Positions 28,456 to 37,340 of a stretch of DNA of 64,000 bases are shown here, piece after piece. Below the pieces are notes generated by a model. That model was not told the DNA's origin. It saw only the letters and a list, made by a program, of their open reading frames with translations, and searched no databases. A program made the translations under genes and the position numbers. Each line of letters starts with the position of its first letter. Positions within the stretch are counted from its first letter, which is position 1. The DNA comes from Variovorax sp. dw_308 (GTDB taxonomy: Bacteria > Pseudomonadota > Gammaproteobacteria > Burkholderiales > Burkholderiaceae_C): the NCBI RefSeq assembly GCF_019207085.1, contig NZ_JAATOM010000002.1, forward strand, positions 620,001-684,000, given 5' to 3'.

Positions 28456-28481
28456 TTCGTGCCATCGGGTCGGTTGGTTAC
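28456..28481 (-). promoter_or_regulatory. Sigma-F-type promoter of sigF-nrsF
   Basis: On the minus strand GTAACC (28481-28476) is followed by exactly 16 bp and CGAA (28459-28456). This is the GTAACC-N16-CGAA pattern described for SigF-type ECF sigma factors. It sits immediately upstream of the sigma gene and implies autoregulation. Confidence 0.7.
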
Positions 28482-28525
28482 AGCCGTGTGGAGAAAAAGA
28501 AATTCGGCGAATTGTGCCGTCTGCT

Positions 28526-28551
28526 GTAACTCCCGCCCAAGAGTCCGCGAA
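28526..28551 (+). promoter_or_regulatory. Sigma-F-type promoter of the bufferin operon
   Basis: GTAACT (28526-28531), 16 bp, then CGAA (28548-28551). It has the same spacing and boxes as the promoter facing the other way, 66 bp before the precursor gene start at 28617. The matched pair supports co-control of sigma, anti-sigma and bufferin genes. Confidence 0.7.
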
Positions 28552-28616
28552 ATAGAAACGACTGCGCCAGATGGCGTGGTTCCAAACCTCAACTTACCTT
28601 TCGGAGCGAATCGATC

Positions 28617-28916
28617 ATGAACCGTACCCTTGCCATCACCGCCCTCACCCTCAGCGCACTCGCCGCCGGCGCCGCCATGGCCCAGGACACCAAGCCGATG
28701 GGCGACAAGATGACCGACAAGATGGCCACCGTGGAGAAGTGCTTCGGTGTCTCCATGGCGGGCAAGAACGACTGCGCCGCCGGTCCCGGCACCACCTGCG
28801 CCGGCACGTCCAAGATGGACTACCAAGGCAACTCGTGGAGGAACGTTCCGGCCGGCACCTGCGCCACCATCAAGACGCCGAAGGGCATGGGCTCGCTGAC
28901 CCCGATCAAGAGCTGA
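28617..28916 (+). CDS. bufA1: Bufferin precursor peptide, BufA1 type (DUF2282)
   Basis: A 99-residue exported peptide: signal peptide to about residue 22 (ending AMA), then a mature part with four cysteines at 42, 53, 61 and 82 in [23 protein letters not shown] and GTCATI contexts. This is the DUF2282 pattern. Bufferins are ribosomally made, MNIO-modified metal-binding peptides exported to the periplasm that buffer copper; cysteines are the modified residues. Next come the maturation enzyme, its partner and a DoxX protein, and a sigma-F-type promoter lies upstream. Strong family fit; metal specificity is inferred. Confidence 0.88.
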   Translation: MNRTLAITALTLSALAAGAAMAQDTKPMGDKMTDKMATVEKCFGVSMAGKNDCAAGPGTTCAGTSKMDYQGNSWRNVPAGTCATIKTPKGMGSLTPIKS

Positions 28917-28958
28917 TCCCGGCCCGATTCCGCCTGATTCCGCCGCACGACACGCACC

Positions 28959-29846
28959 ATGGCCTCTCCACTTTCCGCCGGCCTGGGTCTCAAGCCCGAG
29001 CACTACGACGCGGCACTCGACTGCACGGCCAAGGGCCTGTGGTTCGAGGTGCATCCGGAGAACTACATGGTGGCCGGCGGGCCACGCCTGCGCTGGCTCG
29101 AAGCCGTGCGCGCGGCGCATCCCGTCGCGCTGCACGGCGTCTCGCTCTCGCTGGCAGGCGCTGCGCCCCCCGATGCCGATCACCTGGCTCGCTTCGCCGC
29201 GCTGGTGCGGCGCATCGAGCCGGCGCTGGTGTCCGAGCACCTGGCCTGGTCGGCCTTCGATGGCCACTACTTTCCCGACTTGCTGCCGTTTCCGCGCAGC
29301 AACGAAGCGCTCCACCGCATCGTCGCGAACATCGAGCAGACGCAAGTTGCGCTGGGCCGCCGCATCGCGATCGAGAACCCCTCCCACTACCTGCACATCG
29401 ACGGGCACGATTGGGACGAGATCGACTTTCTCGCCGAGTTGGCCCGGCGCACCGGTTGCGGCTTGCTGCTCGATGTCAACAACGTGCATGTGTCGGCACG
29501 CAACCTCGGCTTCGACGCCGGGGCGTACCTCGACCGCTTTCCTGGCGACGCCGTGATGGAGATTCACCTGGCCGGCCACAGCCACGACCCGCGGCTTGGC
29601 GAAGCCTTGCTCATCGACTCGCACGATGCGCCGGTCGCGCCGGAAGTCTGGGCGCTGTATCGCCGGCTGGTCGGGCGCATCGGCGTGCGACCGACCTTGC
29701 TGGAGCGCGACGGCAATGTGCCCTCGTTTGACGAGTTGCTCGCCGAGCGCCACAGGGCAGCTGCCGAGCTTCATTCGGCTGACGCGGCGGCATCGTCTGC
29801 GGACCCGTTGCCGCGACTTCGCACGCCGGAGGAGGTGTCCCTGTGA
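28959..29846 (+). CDS. bufB: MNIO-type iron oxygenase for bufferin maturation (DUF692)
   Basis: A 295-residue DUF692 TIM-barrel enzyme. Family marks, in order: GLWFEVHPENYM, LHGVSLSL, SEHLAW, IENPSHYL, LLLDVNNVHVSARN, EIHLAGHS, LIDSHDAPV and TLLERDGNVP, which together supply the His, Asp and Glu ligands for two or three irons. MNIO enzymes oxidise precursor cysteines to heterocycles. It follows the precursor by 42 bp and overlaps the partner gene by 4 nt. Confidence 0.9.
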   Translation: MASPLSAGLGLKPEHYDAALDCTAKGLWFEVHPENYMVAGGPRLRWLEAVRAAHPVALHGVSLSLAGAAPPDADHLARFAALVRRIEPALVSEHLAWSAFDGHYFPDLLPFPRSNEALHRIVANIEQTQVALGRRIAIENPSHYLHIDGHDWDEIDFLAELARRTGCGLLLDVNNVHVSARNLGFDAGAYLDRFPGDAVMEIHLAGHSHDPRLGEALLIDSHDAPVAPEVWALYRRLVGRIGVRPTLLERDGNVPSFDELLAERHRAAAELHSADAAASSADPLPRLRTPEEVSL

Positions 29847-30598
29847 AGCTCGCAGACTTCCAGTCCGGCTTCGCCACTACTCTGTTCGACCCGGGCATCG
29901 CCACCGGCCTGGCATCGCAACCGGCGTTCGCGGTCTATCGCAACACGGTGATGAAGGGCTGCATCGACGCGCTGGAGGCCAACTACCCCAGCGTGGCACG
30001 GCTCGTCGGCAGCGACTGGTTTCGCGCGGCGGCCGCGGTCCACGTAGTCGAGCGGCCACCGCGCAACGGCCGCTTGCAAGACTACGGCGCGGACTTCGCA
30101 GACTTCCTCGCCGCCTTCGAACCCGCCAGCGGCTTGCCCTACCTGCCCGGCGTGGCGCGGCTGGATAACTGCTGGACGCAAGCGCACACGGCCGCCGATG
30201 CCAACGCCATCGATGGCGCCTGGCTGGCGGGCCTGAGCCCCGAGGCGCTAGGCAGCCTGCGCGTTGCGCCGCATCCCGCCGCGCGCTGGCAATGGTTCCC
30301 GGACGCACCGATCTACACGATCTGGCAGCGCAACCGCAGCGCGAGCGACGACACGGCCGAGATCGAGTGGCAGCCCGAAGGCGCGTTGCTGACGCGACCG
30401 CAAGACGCAGTGACCTGGCGCGAGGCGACCCTGGCCGTCTGCGCGTTCCTCGATGCCTGCGCCGAAGGCAAGCCGCTTGGCGACGCAGCAGCCGCAGCGC
30501 TCGCCGCCCAGCCCGACGCCGACCTTGCCGACCTCCTTGCCGGACTGCTGCACGCCGGCGCCCTCGTCGTCTCTCCCACTCTGGAAAGCACACCATGA
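29843..30598 (+). CDS. bufC: DUF2063 partner protein of the bufferin MNIO enzyme
   Basis: A 251-residue protein with an N-terminal DUF2063 domain ([36 protein letters not shown]) and a C-terminal region probably acting in precursor recognition. In DUF692 operons this partner is needed with the MNIO enzyme to bring the precursor to the active site. It overlaps bufB by 4 nt and the DoxX gene by 4 nt (ATGA at both junctions). Confidence 0.85.
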   Translation: MKLADFQSGFATTLFDPGIATGLASQPAFAVYRNTVMKGCIDALEANYPSVARLVGSDWFRAAAAVHVVERPPRNGRLQDYGADFADFLAAFEPASGLPYLPGVARLDNCWTQAHTAADANAIDGAWLAGLSPEALGSLRVAPHPAARWQWFPDAPIYTIWQRNRSASDDTAEIEWQPEGALLTRPQDAVTWREATLAVCAFLDACAEGKPLGDAAAAALAAQPDADLADLLAGLLHAGALVVSPTLESTP

Positions 30599-31077
30599 AC
30601 CACGCCTCCGCCTCCTCCGCCTCGGTTGCACCCACGACAGCAGGACTGCGTGGCGCCTGGAATGCCATCGCGCGAGGCCTGCAGCGACTGGTCACGCACG
30701 ACGTACTGGCGATTGCCGGCCGCCTGTCCATCGCGGCGATCTTCTTCATGTCGGGCCGCACCAAGGTCGACGGCTTCCTTCACATCACCGATGGCGCCTA
30801 CGAACTGTTCCGCAGCGAATACAAGCTGCCCCTGGTGCCACCCGAGATCGCGGCCCACCTGGCCGCCTACGCCGAGCACCTGTTCCCGGTGCTGCTGGTG
30901 CTCGGCCTGTGCACCCGGCTCTCGGCACTTGCATTGCTCGGCATGACGCTGACCATCCAACTCTTCGTCTATCCCGATGCCTGGCCCACGCATCTGTCGT
31001 GGGCAGCCATCCTGCTTTACCTGGTGGGGCGCGGTGGTGGCAGCTTCTCCCTGGACCGGCTGTTGAAGATCGACTGA
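30595..31077 (+). CDS. bufD: DoxX family membrane protein of the bufferin operon
   Basis: A 160-residue DoxX-like protein with four hydrophobic helices ([67 protein letters not shown]). DoxX proteins end many DUF2282-DUF692-DUF2063 operons; their role is unproven, possibly redox or membrane stress handling. The first 35 residues are a soluble A/S-rich lead. Confidence 0.8.
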   Translation: MNHASASSASVAPTTAGLRGAWNAIARGLQRLVTHDVLAIAGRLSIAAIFFMSGRTKVDGFLHITDGAYELFRSEYKLPLVPPEIAAHLAAYAEHLFPVLLVLGLCTRLSALALLGMTLTIQLFVYPDAWPTHLSWAAILLYLVGRGGGSFSLDRLLKID

Positions 31078-31169
31078 GGGCAAAGATACGGCGGATGGCG
31101 TATGCCCGCCACGGGCCGGCTTGCCAGCCACGGAGGTGATCGCTACATTGCTGTTTTTGAGGGACCGCA

Positions 31170-32573
31170 ATGTCTGTAGACACCGCTTCGACTTCTTCTT
31201 CCGCCACGCCCACCTCCACGACTCCCCCTCAAGTCCCTGCCGACGCCGCCGAGCCGACAGTCGTGGTGGCGTCGGTATCCCTTTCCCCTGTCATTCCGGC
31301 CGCTGGCGTCCCCGCCACCTCTGCCACTGCTGCCGTCTCGCCACGGCACATACGGCTGACTTCGCATGCAGGCGGCTTCGGCGCCCTGCCCCTGCACTGG
31401 GCGGCGGCCACGGCCACGGAGCGTGGCCCGGTGGTCGGCACGACGACCAAGCGCGCGCACCGCAACGTGATCGGCACGCACAGCGGCTCGTACAGCGTGT
31501 ACCGCGCGCTGGCGGTTGCAGCCGGCGCGCTCAATCCGCAGCACAAGGCCGATCTCACCAACACCTCGCCCACCGACGTGATCGGCCCGTATCCGCAGTG
31601 GAGCGAGCCCGGCAGGATCGTCTCGCTGGACCCCTGGGGCGCGACCATCGCCAACGTGTTTGCCAACGAACTCGCGGCCGGCTACGACATCCGCCCGACC
31701 ATCGCCATCACCAAGGCGCATGTGATCCTGCCGGAGGTGATCGAGGCGCTGCAATCGGGCCGCCTCAAGGCCGACGGCAAGTTCCTCACGCCCAACGGCG
31801 CGGCGGTGGTCACCAAGGCCGCGATCGAACCCGTGTGGTTCCTGCCCGAGGTGGCCAAGCGCTTCGGATGCTCGGAGGCGGACCTGCGCCGCGTGCTGTT
31901 CGAGGAGACGGGCGGCATGTATCCGGAGCTGGTCACGCGCTCCGACCTGGAAGTGTTCCTCCCACCCATCGGCGGGCAGACGCTCTACATCTTCGGCAAC
32001 CCGGCCGACCTGGCCAACCCCGAGGTCGAACTCACCGCACGCATCCATGACGAGTGCAACGGCTCGGACGTGTTCGGCTCCGACATCTGCACCTGCCGCC
32101 CCTACCTCACGCACGCGATCGAGGAATGCATCATGGGCGCGCAACGCGGCGGCGTCGGCCTGGTCGCCTACTCGCGCAAGGAAGGCCGGGCCCTCGGCGA
32201 AGTCACCAAGTTCCTGGTCTACAACGCGCGCAAGCGCCAGGTCGGCGGCGACACGGCCGACCAGTATTTCGCCCGCACCGAGTGCGTGGCCGGCGTGCAG
32301 GACATGCGCTTCCAGGAGCTGATGCCGGACGTGTTCCATTGGCTCGGCATCAAGAAGATCCACCGCCTGGTGTCGATGAGCAACATGAAGTTCGACGCCA
32401 TCAGCGGCTCGGGCATCGAGATCGGCGAGCGTGTGAACATTCCCGACGAGCTGATCCCTGCCGACGCACGCGTCGAGATGGATGCCAAGATGGCCGCCGG
32501 CTACTTCACGCCCGGTGCGGTGCCCGATGCCGAGGAACTGAAGAAGGCCAAGGGCCGGGGTCTGTCGGAATGA
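31170..32573 (+). CDS. GTP cyclohydrolase II-like protein of the URC uracil-degradation pathway (Urc1)
   Basis: A 467-residue protein with a ~60-residue S/T/A/P-rich N-terminal lead followed by a RibA-like domain in the C-terminal half. The zinc-binding cysteines are in DECNGSDVFGSDICTCRPYL; a GCHII-like YSRKEGRALGE follows. Riboflavin RibA is usually near 200 residues; the longer form next to DUF1688 and Upp is the Urc1 type, which acts on a ribosylated uracil intermediate in Lachancea-type uracil degradation. Its stop overlaps the Urc4 start by 4 nt. It is unlikely to be the riboflavin enzyme, given context and length. Confidence 0.8.
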   Translation: MSVDTASTSSSATPTSTTPPQVPADAAEPTVVVASVSLSPVIPAAGVPATSATAAVSPRHIRLTSHAGGFGALPLHWAAATATERGPVVGTTTKRAHRNVIGTHSGSYSVYRALAVAAGALNPQHKADLTNTSPTDVIGPYPQWSEPGRIVSLDPWGATIANVFANELAAGYDIRPTIAITKAHVILPEVIEALQSGRLKADGKFLTPNGAAVVTKAAIEPVWFLPEVAKRFGCSEADLRRVLFEETGGMYPELVTRSDLEVFLPPIGGQTLYIFGNPADLANPEVELTARIHDECNGSDVFGSDICTCRPYLTHAIEECIMGAQRGGVGLVAYSRKEGRALGEVTKFLVYNARKRQVGGDTADQYFARTECVAGVQDMRFQELMPDVFHWLGIKKIHRLVSMSNMKFDAISGSGIEIGERVNIPDELIPADARVEMDAKMAAGYFTPGAVPDAEELKKAKGRGLSE

Positions 32574-33925
32574 GCGAGGGGACCCACCGACCGGTCGATC
32601 CCGCGACCGAGCTGACCGCCGACACCGCCCATCCCGCAGGCGCCGCCGCGTACCTTCGCTCGACGACCGAGGTGCGTGGCCGGGCCCGCGCGCTGCTGGC
32701 CCGTGCGCGTCGCGGCGAATCGCAGTGGTTCACCATCGGCGACGACGCGAAGATGGACGACACCGCCCGCATCGTCGCCGAGGTCACGCGCGACCGCTAC
32801 ACCTGGGGGCCGATCCCGTACCACAGCCGCTGGCGCCATTTCGAGGCGGGCGGCGTCAACCGGCTCAAGGAACTCGACGACCTGCTGGGCCCCGACGTGC
32901 ATGAACGCGAGCGTGCCCGCGCACGCATCGACCTGGTGCTGGTCAGCGTGCTGCTGGACGCAGGCGCCGGCCCGGACTGGCACTACATCGAATCGTCCAA
33001 CGGCCAGCGCTTCTCGCGCTCCGAAGGACTCGGCGTCGCGAGCTTCCATGCTTTCACGAGCGGGCTGTTCTCGTCCGACCCGGCGCACCCGTTGCGCGCC
33101 GATGCAGCCGGGTTGCGCGGCCTCGTGACCGACCGGCTCGGCGACGCGTTCCAGGTGAGCACGAGCAATCCGCTGGTAGGGCTTGGGGGTCGCGCAATGT
33201 TGTTGCGCCGCCTGGGTGAAGCACTGGCGGCGCAGCCCGAAGTGTTCGGCGAGGACGGTCGACCTGGCGGCCTGTTCGATGCGCTGGTCGGGCCCTACGG
33301 ACCGGCGGTTCCGCCCACGGCCGAGGTGACGGCGCACGAGATCCTGACCCTGTTGCTCGACACGCTGTCGGGCATCTGGCCGGCCGCCAATGCGGTGGAC
33401 AGCATCGCGGCGGATGGCAGCGACATGCCCGGCGGCATCGCTTCCGGCGACCCGGCCTTTGCGCTGGGCGATTGCTGGCGCCACAGTGCCGTGACCGGGC
33501 CCGGCCTGACCAACGGCTGGATGCCCTTTCACAAGCTGTCGCAGTGGCTCACCTATTCACTGCTCGAACCCTTCGAATGGGCCGGCGTGCGCGTCAGCGG
33601 ACTCGACCAGTTGACCGGCCTGCCCGAATACCGCAACGGCGGCCTCTTGATCGACAGCGGGATGATCGTCCCGCGCAGCCCGGCGCTGCTGGAGCGCAGC
33701 TGGCAGGTGCATGACGAGTTCATCGTCGAATGGCGCGCCCTCACCGTCGCCCTGCTCGACGAAGTGGCGGAGCGCGTGCGCCATGTGCTGGGCCGTGGCA
33801 TCGACGAATTGCCGCTGGCCTGCGTGCTGGAGGGCGGCACCTGGGCGGCCGGCCGCGCACTGGCACAACGCTTGCGTGACGGTTCGCCTCCCCTTCGCAT
33901 CGAAAGCGATGGCACCGTTTTTTAG
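32570..33925 (+). CDS. URC4/urg3 family protein (DUF1688)
   Basis: A 451-residue DUF1688 protein. Recognisable segments are AAAYLRSTTEVRGRA near the start, GPIPYHSRWRHFEAGG, VSVLLDAGAGPDWHY, FHKLSQWLTYSLLEPFEWAG, and LTGLPEYRNGGLLIDSG toward the end. URC4 is genetically required for uracil use as nitrogen source in yeast but has no settled reaction. ATG 32570 overlaps the Urc1-like stop (ATGA). Together with Urc1 and Upp it forms the core of this catabolic operon. Confidence 0.87.
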   Translation: MSEGTHRPVDPATELTADTAHPAGAAAYLRSTTEVRGRARALLARARRGESQWFTIGDDAKMDDTARIVAEVTRDRYTWGPIPYHSRWRHFEAGGVNRLKELDDLLGPDVHERERARARIDLVLVSVLLDAGAGPDWHYIESSNGQRFSRSEGLGVASFHAFTSGLFSSDPAHPLRADAAGLRGLVTDRLGDAFQVSTSNPLVGLGGRAMLLRRLGEALAAQPEVFGEDGRPGGLFDALVGPYGPAVPPTAEVTAHEILTLLLDTLSGIWPAANAVDSIAADGSDMPGGIASGDPAFALGDCWRHSAVTGPGLTNGWMPFHKLSQWLTYSLLEPFEWAGVRVSGLDQLTGLPEYRNGGLLIDSGMIVPRSPALLERSWQVHDEFIVEWRALTVALLDEVAERVRHVLGRGIDELPLACVLEGGTWAAGRALAQRLRDGSPPLRIESDGTVF

Positions 33926-33982
33926 TACTGCGCCTTCAACTGCTAGTCTCGCGGGTTCCTCAACGTCAACATCTTCCCGATC

Positions 33983-34612
<630 letters not shown>

Positions 34613-35314
34613 TTGAAGGCCATCGAAGCGCGCGGGGGCATCGGCAACTGCATGAATGCCGCGTGGGCGGCGCAGGTGTCGGGCCGCCCGCTTCGCTGGC
34701 GCGCGACCGGCGAACTTCGACCCGACGACCTTTTCCGCAACCCCGAGGCGCTGGACCTCGTGGACACGAAGGGTGGCGACTACGTCTGGCTGTTCCCGAA
34801 CATCGACCCGGCACGCCTTGGCACGACGGGGCACTATCCCAACCATGAAGGCGTCGCGCCCGATGAACTGGAAGACTGGCACTGGCATTGGAGCGGCGAA
34901 GTCATCACCGGGAACCTTCCGAGCAAGCTTCAGTTGCGCGAAGGTGGCCAGCCGGTACCGCCGGGCACCATCGGCGTCCATGTGCGCACGCACCACCCCG
35001 AGATCGACTGCGACCTCGCGCGCGCGACCGCAGAGGTCAATGCTCTGACAGAAAAAGGGAATGTCTTCCTTGCCAGCGATACCGAACTGCCTGGCCTTTC
35101 TCGCGCGGTGATCCGCAGCGAGTTGCAACGCCCCGAACACGACGACGATCGCGCGCGGCCTGCCATCGAATCCGCGCTGCACGACTGGTTCACGTTGGGC
35201 CGCTGCGCCGAAATCCACCGCATCCATGCGTCGAGCACCTTCGTCGACTACTGGTGTTTTGTGCGCGGCATGCCGATGAAGCGGCTGCTGGCGCCGGTGG
35301 CCGCTGCCGCCTGA
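34613..35314 (+). CDS. Uncharacterised protein, possible NodZ/O-fucosyltransferase-like fold
   Basis: A 233-residue protein not firmly assigned. It opens KAIEARGGIGNCMNAAWAA, like the GGxGN nucleotide-sugar loop of NodZ/O-FucT-type glycosyltransferases; later IGVHVRTHHPEID, VFLASD, and a closing ...CAEIHRIHASSTF also echo that fold. The start is TTG 34613, directly abutting the upp stop, because the GGIGN strand needs the residues before the next Met (34652). Its place in a pyrimidine operon is puzzling for a glycosyltransferase. Confidence 0.4.
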   Translation: MKAIEARGGIGNCMNAAWAAQVSGRPLRWRATGELRPDDLFRNPEALDLVDTKGGDYVWLFPNIDPARLGTTGHYPNHEGVAPDELEDWHWHWSGEVITGNLPSKLQLREGGQPVPPGTIGVHVRTHHPEIDCDLARATAEVNALTEKGNVFLASDTELPGLSRAVIRSELQRPEHDDDRARPAIESALHDWFTLGRCAEIHRIHASSTFVDYWCFVRGMPMKRLLAPVAAAA

Positions 35315-35353
35315 AGCCTCTTTCCGCAACTGCATCAACGAGGAGAAACCGCC

Positions 35354-36373
35354 ATGTCCGTGCCGAGCCAGAAACGTCGTGCCCTGATCATCCGTTCCGC
35401 CGCCATCGCGGCCGTTCTCGGCGCAGGCGCCCTGCCCGGCCTTGCGCTGGCGCAAGGCGCCAAGCTCAAGGTGGCCGGCGTCTACACCGTGCCCTTCGAG
35501 CAGCAATGGGTCAGCCGCCTGCACAAGGCGCTGAAGGCGGCCGAGGCGCGCGGCGAGATCGAATACAAGGCCAGCGAGAACGTCACCAATGCCGACTACG
35601 AACGCGTGATGCGCGAGTACGCGACCGGCGGAAACCAGCTCATCGTGGGCGAGGCCTTCGCGGTGGAAGCCGCGGCCCGCAAGGTGGCCAAGGACTTCCC
35701 GAAGACGTACTTCCTGCTCGGCTCGTCGGGCAAGCCGCAGGCGCCCAACCTGAGCGTGTTCGACAACTTCATCCAGGAGCCGGCCTACCTCACCGGCATG
35801 ATCGCCGGCGGCATGACCAAGTCGAACAAGATCGGCATGGTCGGCGGCTTCCCGATCCCCGAAGTCAACCGCCTGATGAATGCGTTCATGGCCGGCGCGA
35901 AGGAAACCAATCCGAAGGTCGAGTTCAGCGTGAGCTTCATCAACAGCTGGTTCGACCCGCCCAAGGCCAAGGAAGCCGCTTTCGCGATGATCGACAAGGG
36001 TGCGGACGTAATGTATGCGGAGCGCTTCGGCGTGAGCGACGCGGCCAAGGAAAAAGGCAAGCTCGCGATCGGCAACGTGATCGACACCCAGGCGCAGTAC
36101 CCCGACACGGTGGTCGCCTCCGCGCTGTGGAATTTCGAGCCCTCGGCGGACCGCGCCATCAAGCTCGCGAAGGAAGGCAAGTTCGTCGCCGAGGACTACG
36201 GCCCGTATTCGATGATGAAGCACAAGGGCTCGGAGCTCGCGCCGCTGGGCACTTTCGCAAGTAAGGTACCGGCCGATATCGTGACCAAGGTCAAGGCCAG
36301 GGAGGCGGACATCCTCGGCGGCAAGTTCAGCGTCAAGGTCGACGACAGCCAACCCAAGTCCACTGCGAAGTAG
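35354..36373 (+). CDS. BMP family ABC transporter substrate-binding protein
   Basis: A 339-residue periplasmic binding protein of the BMP/Med (PnrA) family, which binds nucleosides or purine-type bases. It has an Arg-containing export signal (RRALIIRSAA, cleavage near LALAQG), then KVAGVYTVPFEQQW, GEAFAVEAAARKVAKDF, IGMVGGFPIPEVNRLM, a BMP-like lobe ending VDDSQPKS. It is followed by a nucleosidase, ATPase, two permeases and cytosine deaminase, so a nucleoside/pyrimidine uptake role is well supported. Confidence 0.9.
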   Translation: MSVPSQKRRALIIRSAAIAAVLGAGALPGLALAQGAKLKVAGVYTVPFEQQWVSRLHKALKAAEARGEIEYKASENVTNADYERVMREYATGGNQLIVGEAFAVEAAARKVAKDFPKTYFLLGSSGKPQAPNLSVFDNFIQEPAYLTGMIAGGMTKSNKIGMVGGFPIPEVNRLMNAFMAGAKETNPKVEFSVSFINSWFDPPKAKEAAFAMIDKGADVMYAERFGVSDAAKEKGKLAIGNVIDTQAQYPDTVVASALWNFEPSADRAIKLAKEGKFVAEDYGPYSMMKHKGSELAPLGTFASKVPADIVTKVKAREADILGGKFSVKVDDSQPKSTAK

Positions 36374-36400
36374 GCGAACGGCAAGCGGAAGCACGGCGGC

Positions 36401-37336
36401 ATGCGCGGCAGCAACCACGTCATTCGTCGCGTCGGCGCGGCCGCGGTCCTTGCTGCGGCGCTCGCGGGCTGCGTTGGCATGCCGGCGGGCAGCACGCGGC
36501 TCGACGGTACGCCGCGCATCGCGGTGCTGTCTGCCTTCGAGCCCGAGCTGTCGCTGTTGCTGAAGCAGGTGCAGTCGCCCGTCAAGTACAGCGTCAACGG
36601 TGTCGAGTTCACGACCGGCACGCTGCAAGGCAAGCCGGTCGTGCTGTTTCAGTCGGGCATCAGCATGACCAATGCGACGATGAACACGCAACTGGTGCTC
36701 GACCGCTTCAACGTCGAGCGCATCGTGTTCAGCGGCATTGCCGGCGGCGTGAACCCTGACCTGCATATCGGCGACGTGACCGTGCCGGCGCAATGGGGCC
36801 AATACCTCGAGGTCCTGATGGCGCGCGAGACCGCGACGGGCAAGTTCAGCGCGCCGCCGTGGATGAAGGACGCCACGTTGCCCGCCTTCGGCATGATGCA
36901 TCCGCGCCCGGTCGAAACGCGCACCGCAGCCAACCCCAAGGTGACGCCGAAATTCTGGTTCGAGGCCGACCCGAAGATGCTCGACGTGGCGCGCAGCCTT
37001 CGCGACGTCGACCTGGCCAGCTGCAGTGCCGGCAAGTGCCTCGCACGCAAGCCGCAACTGCGGGTCGGCGGCAACGGCGTCTCCGGCCAGGCCTTCATGG
37101 ACAACAAGGCCTACCGCGAATACACGTACAAGACCTTCCAGGCCAACGTGCTCGACATGGAGACGGCCGCGGTCGGCATGGTCGCGTACAGCAACGCCGT
37201 ACCCTACATCGCGTTCCGCTCGCTGAGCGACCTGGCCGGCGGCGGCGCGGAAGAAAACGAGATGGGCACCTTCATGGGCATTGCGGCGGACAACTCGGCC
37301 AAGGTGCTCCTGGCATTCCTCGGCGCCTGGAAATAG
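36401..37336 (+). CDS. Lipoprotein nucleosidase/phosphorylase (MTAN/PNP superfamily)
   Basis: A 311-residue protein with a lipoprotein signal (LAAALAGC, lipobox LAGC) and a nucleoside hydrolase/phosphorylase fold of the MTAN/PNP family: IAVLSAFEPELSLLL, FQSGISMTNATM, FSGIAGGVN, then LDMETAAVG and FRSLSDLAGG with the base-binding Asp. Being anchored in the envelope and next to a BMP importer, it probably splits nucleosides outside the cytoplasm. Cytosolic MTAN enzymes are ~230 residues without lipobox; the N-terminal signal and extra loops are why this is longer. Confidence 0.75.
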   Translation: MRGSNHVIRRVGAAAVLAAALAGCVGMPAGSTRLDGTPRIAVLSAFEPELSLLLKQVQSPVKYSVNGVEFTTGTLQGKPVVLFQSGISMTNATMNTQLVLDRFNVERIVFSGIAGGVNPDLHIGDVTVPAQWGQYLEVLMARETATGKFSAPPWMKDATLPAFGMMHPRPVETRTAANPKVTPKFWFEADPKMLDVARSLRDVDLASCSAGKCLARKPQLRVGGNGVSGQAFMDNKAYREYTYKTFQANVLDMETAAVGMVAYSNAVPYIAFRSLSDLAGGGAEENEMGTFMGIAADNSAKVLLAFLGAWK

Positions 37337-37340
37337 GACT

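Noticed and set aside
31170..32573. Riboflavin-pathway ribA
   Set aside because: The protein is about twice the usual RibA length and is coupled to DUF1688 and upp, which fits Urc1 instead.
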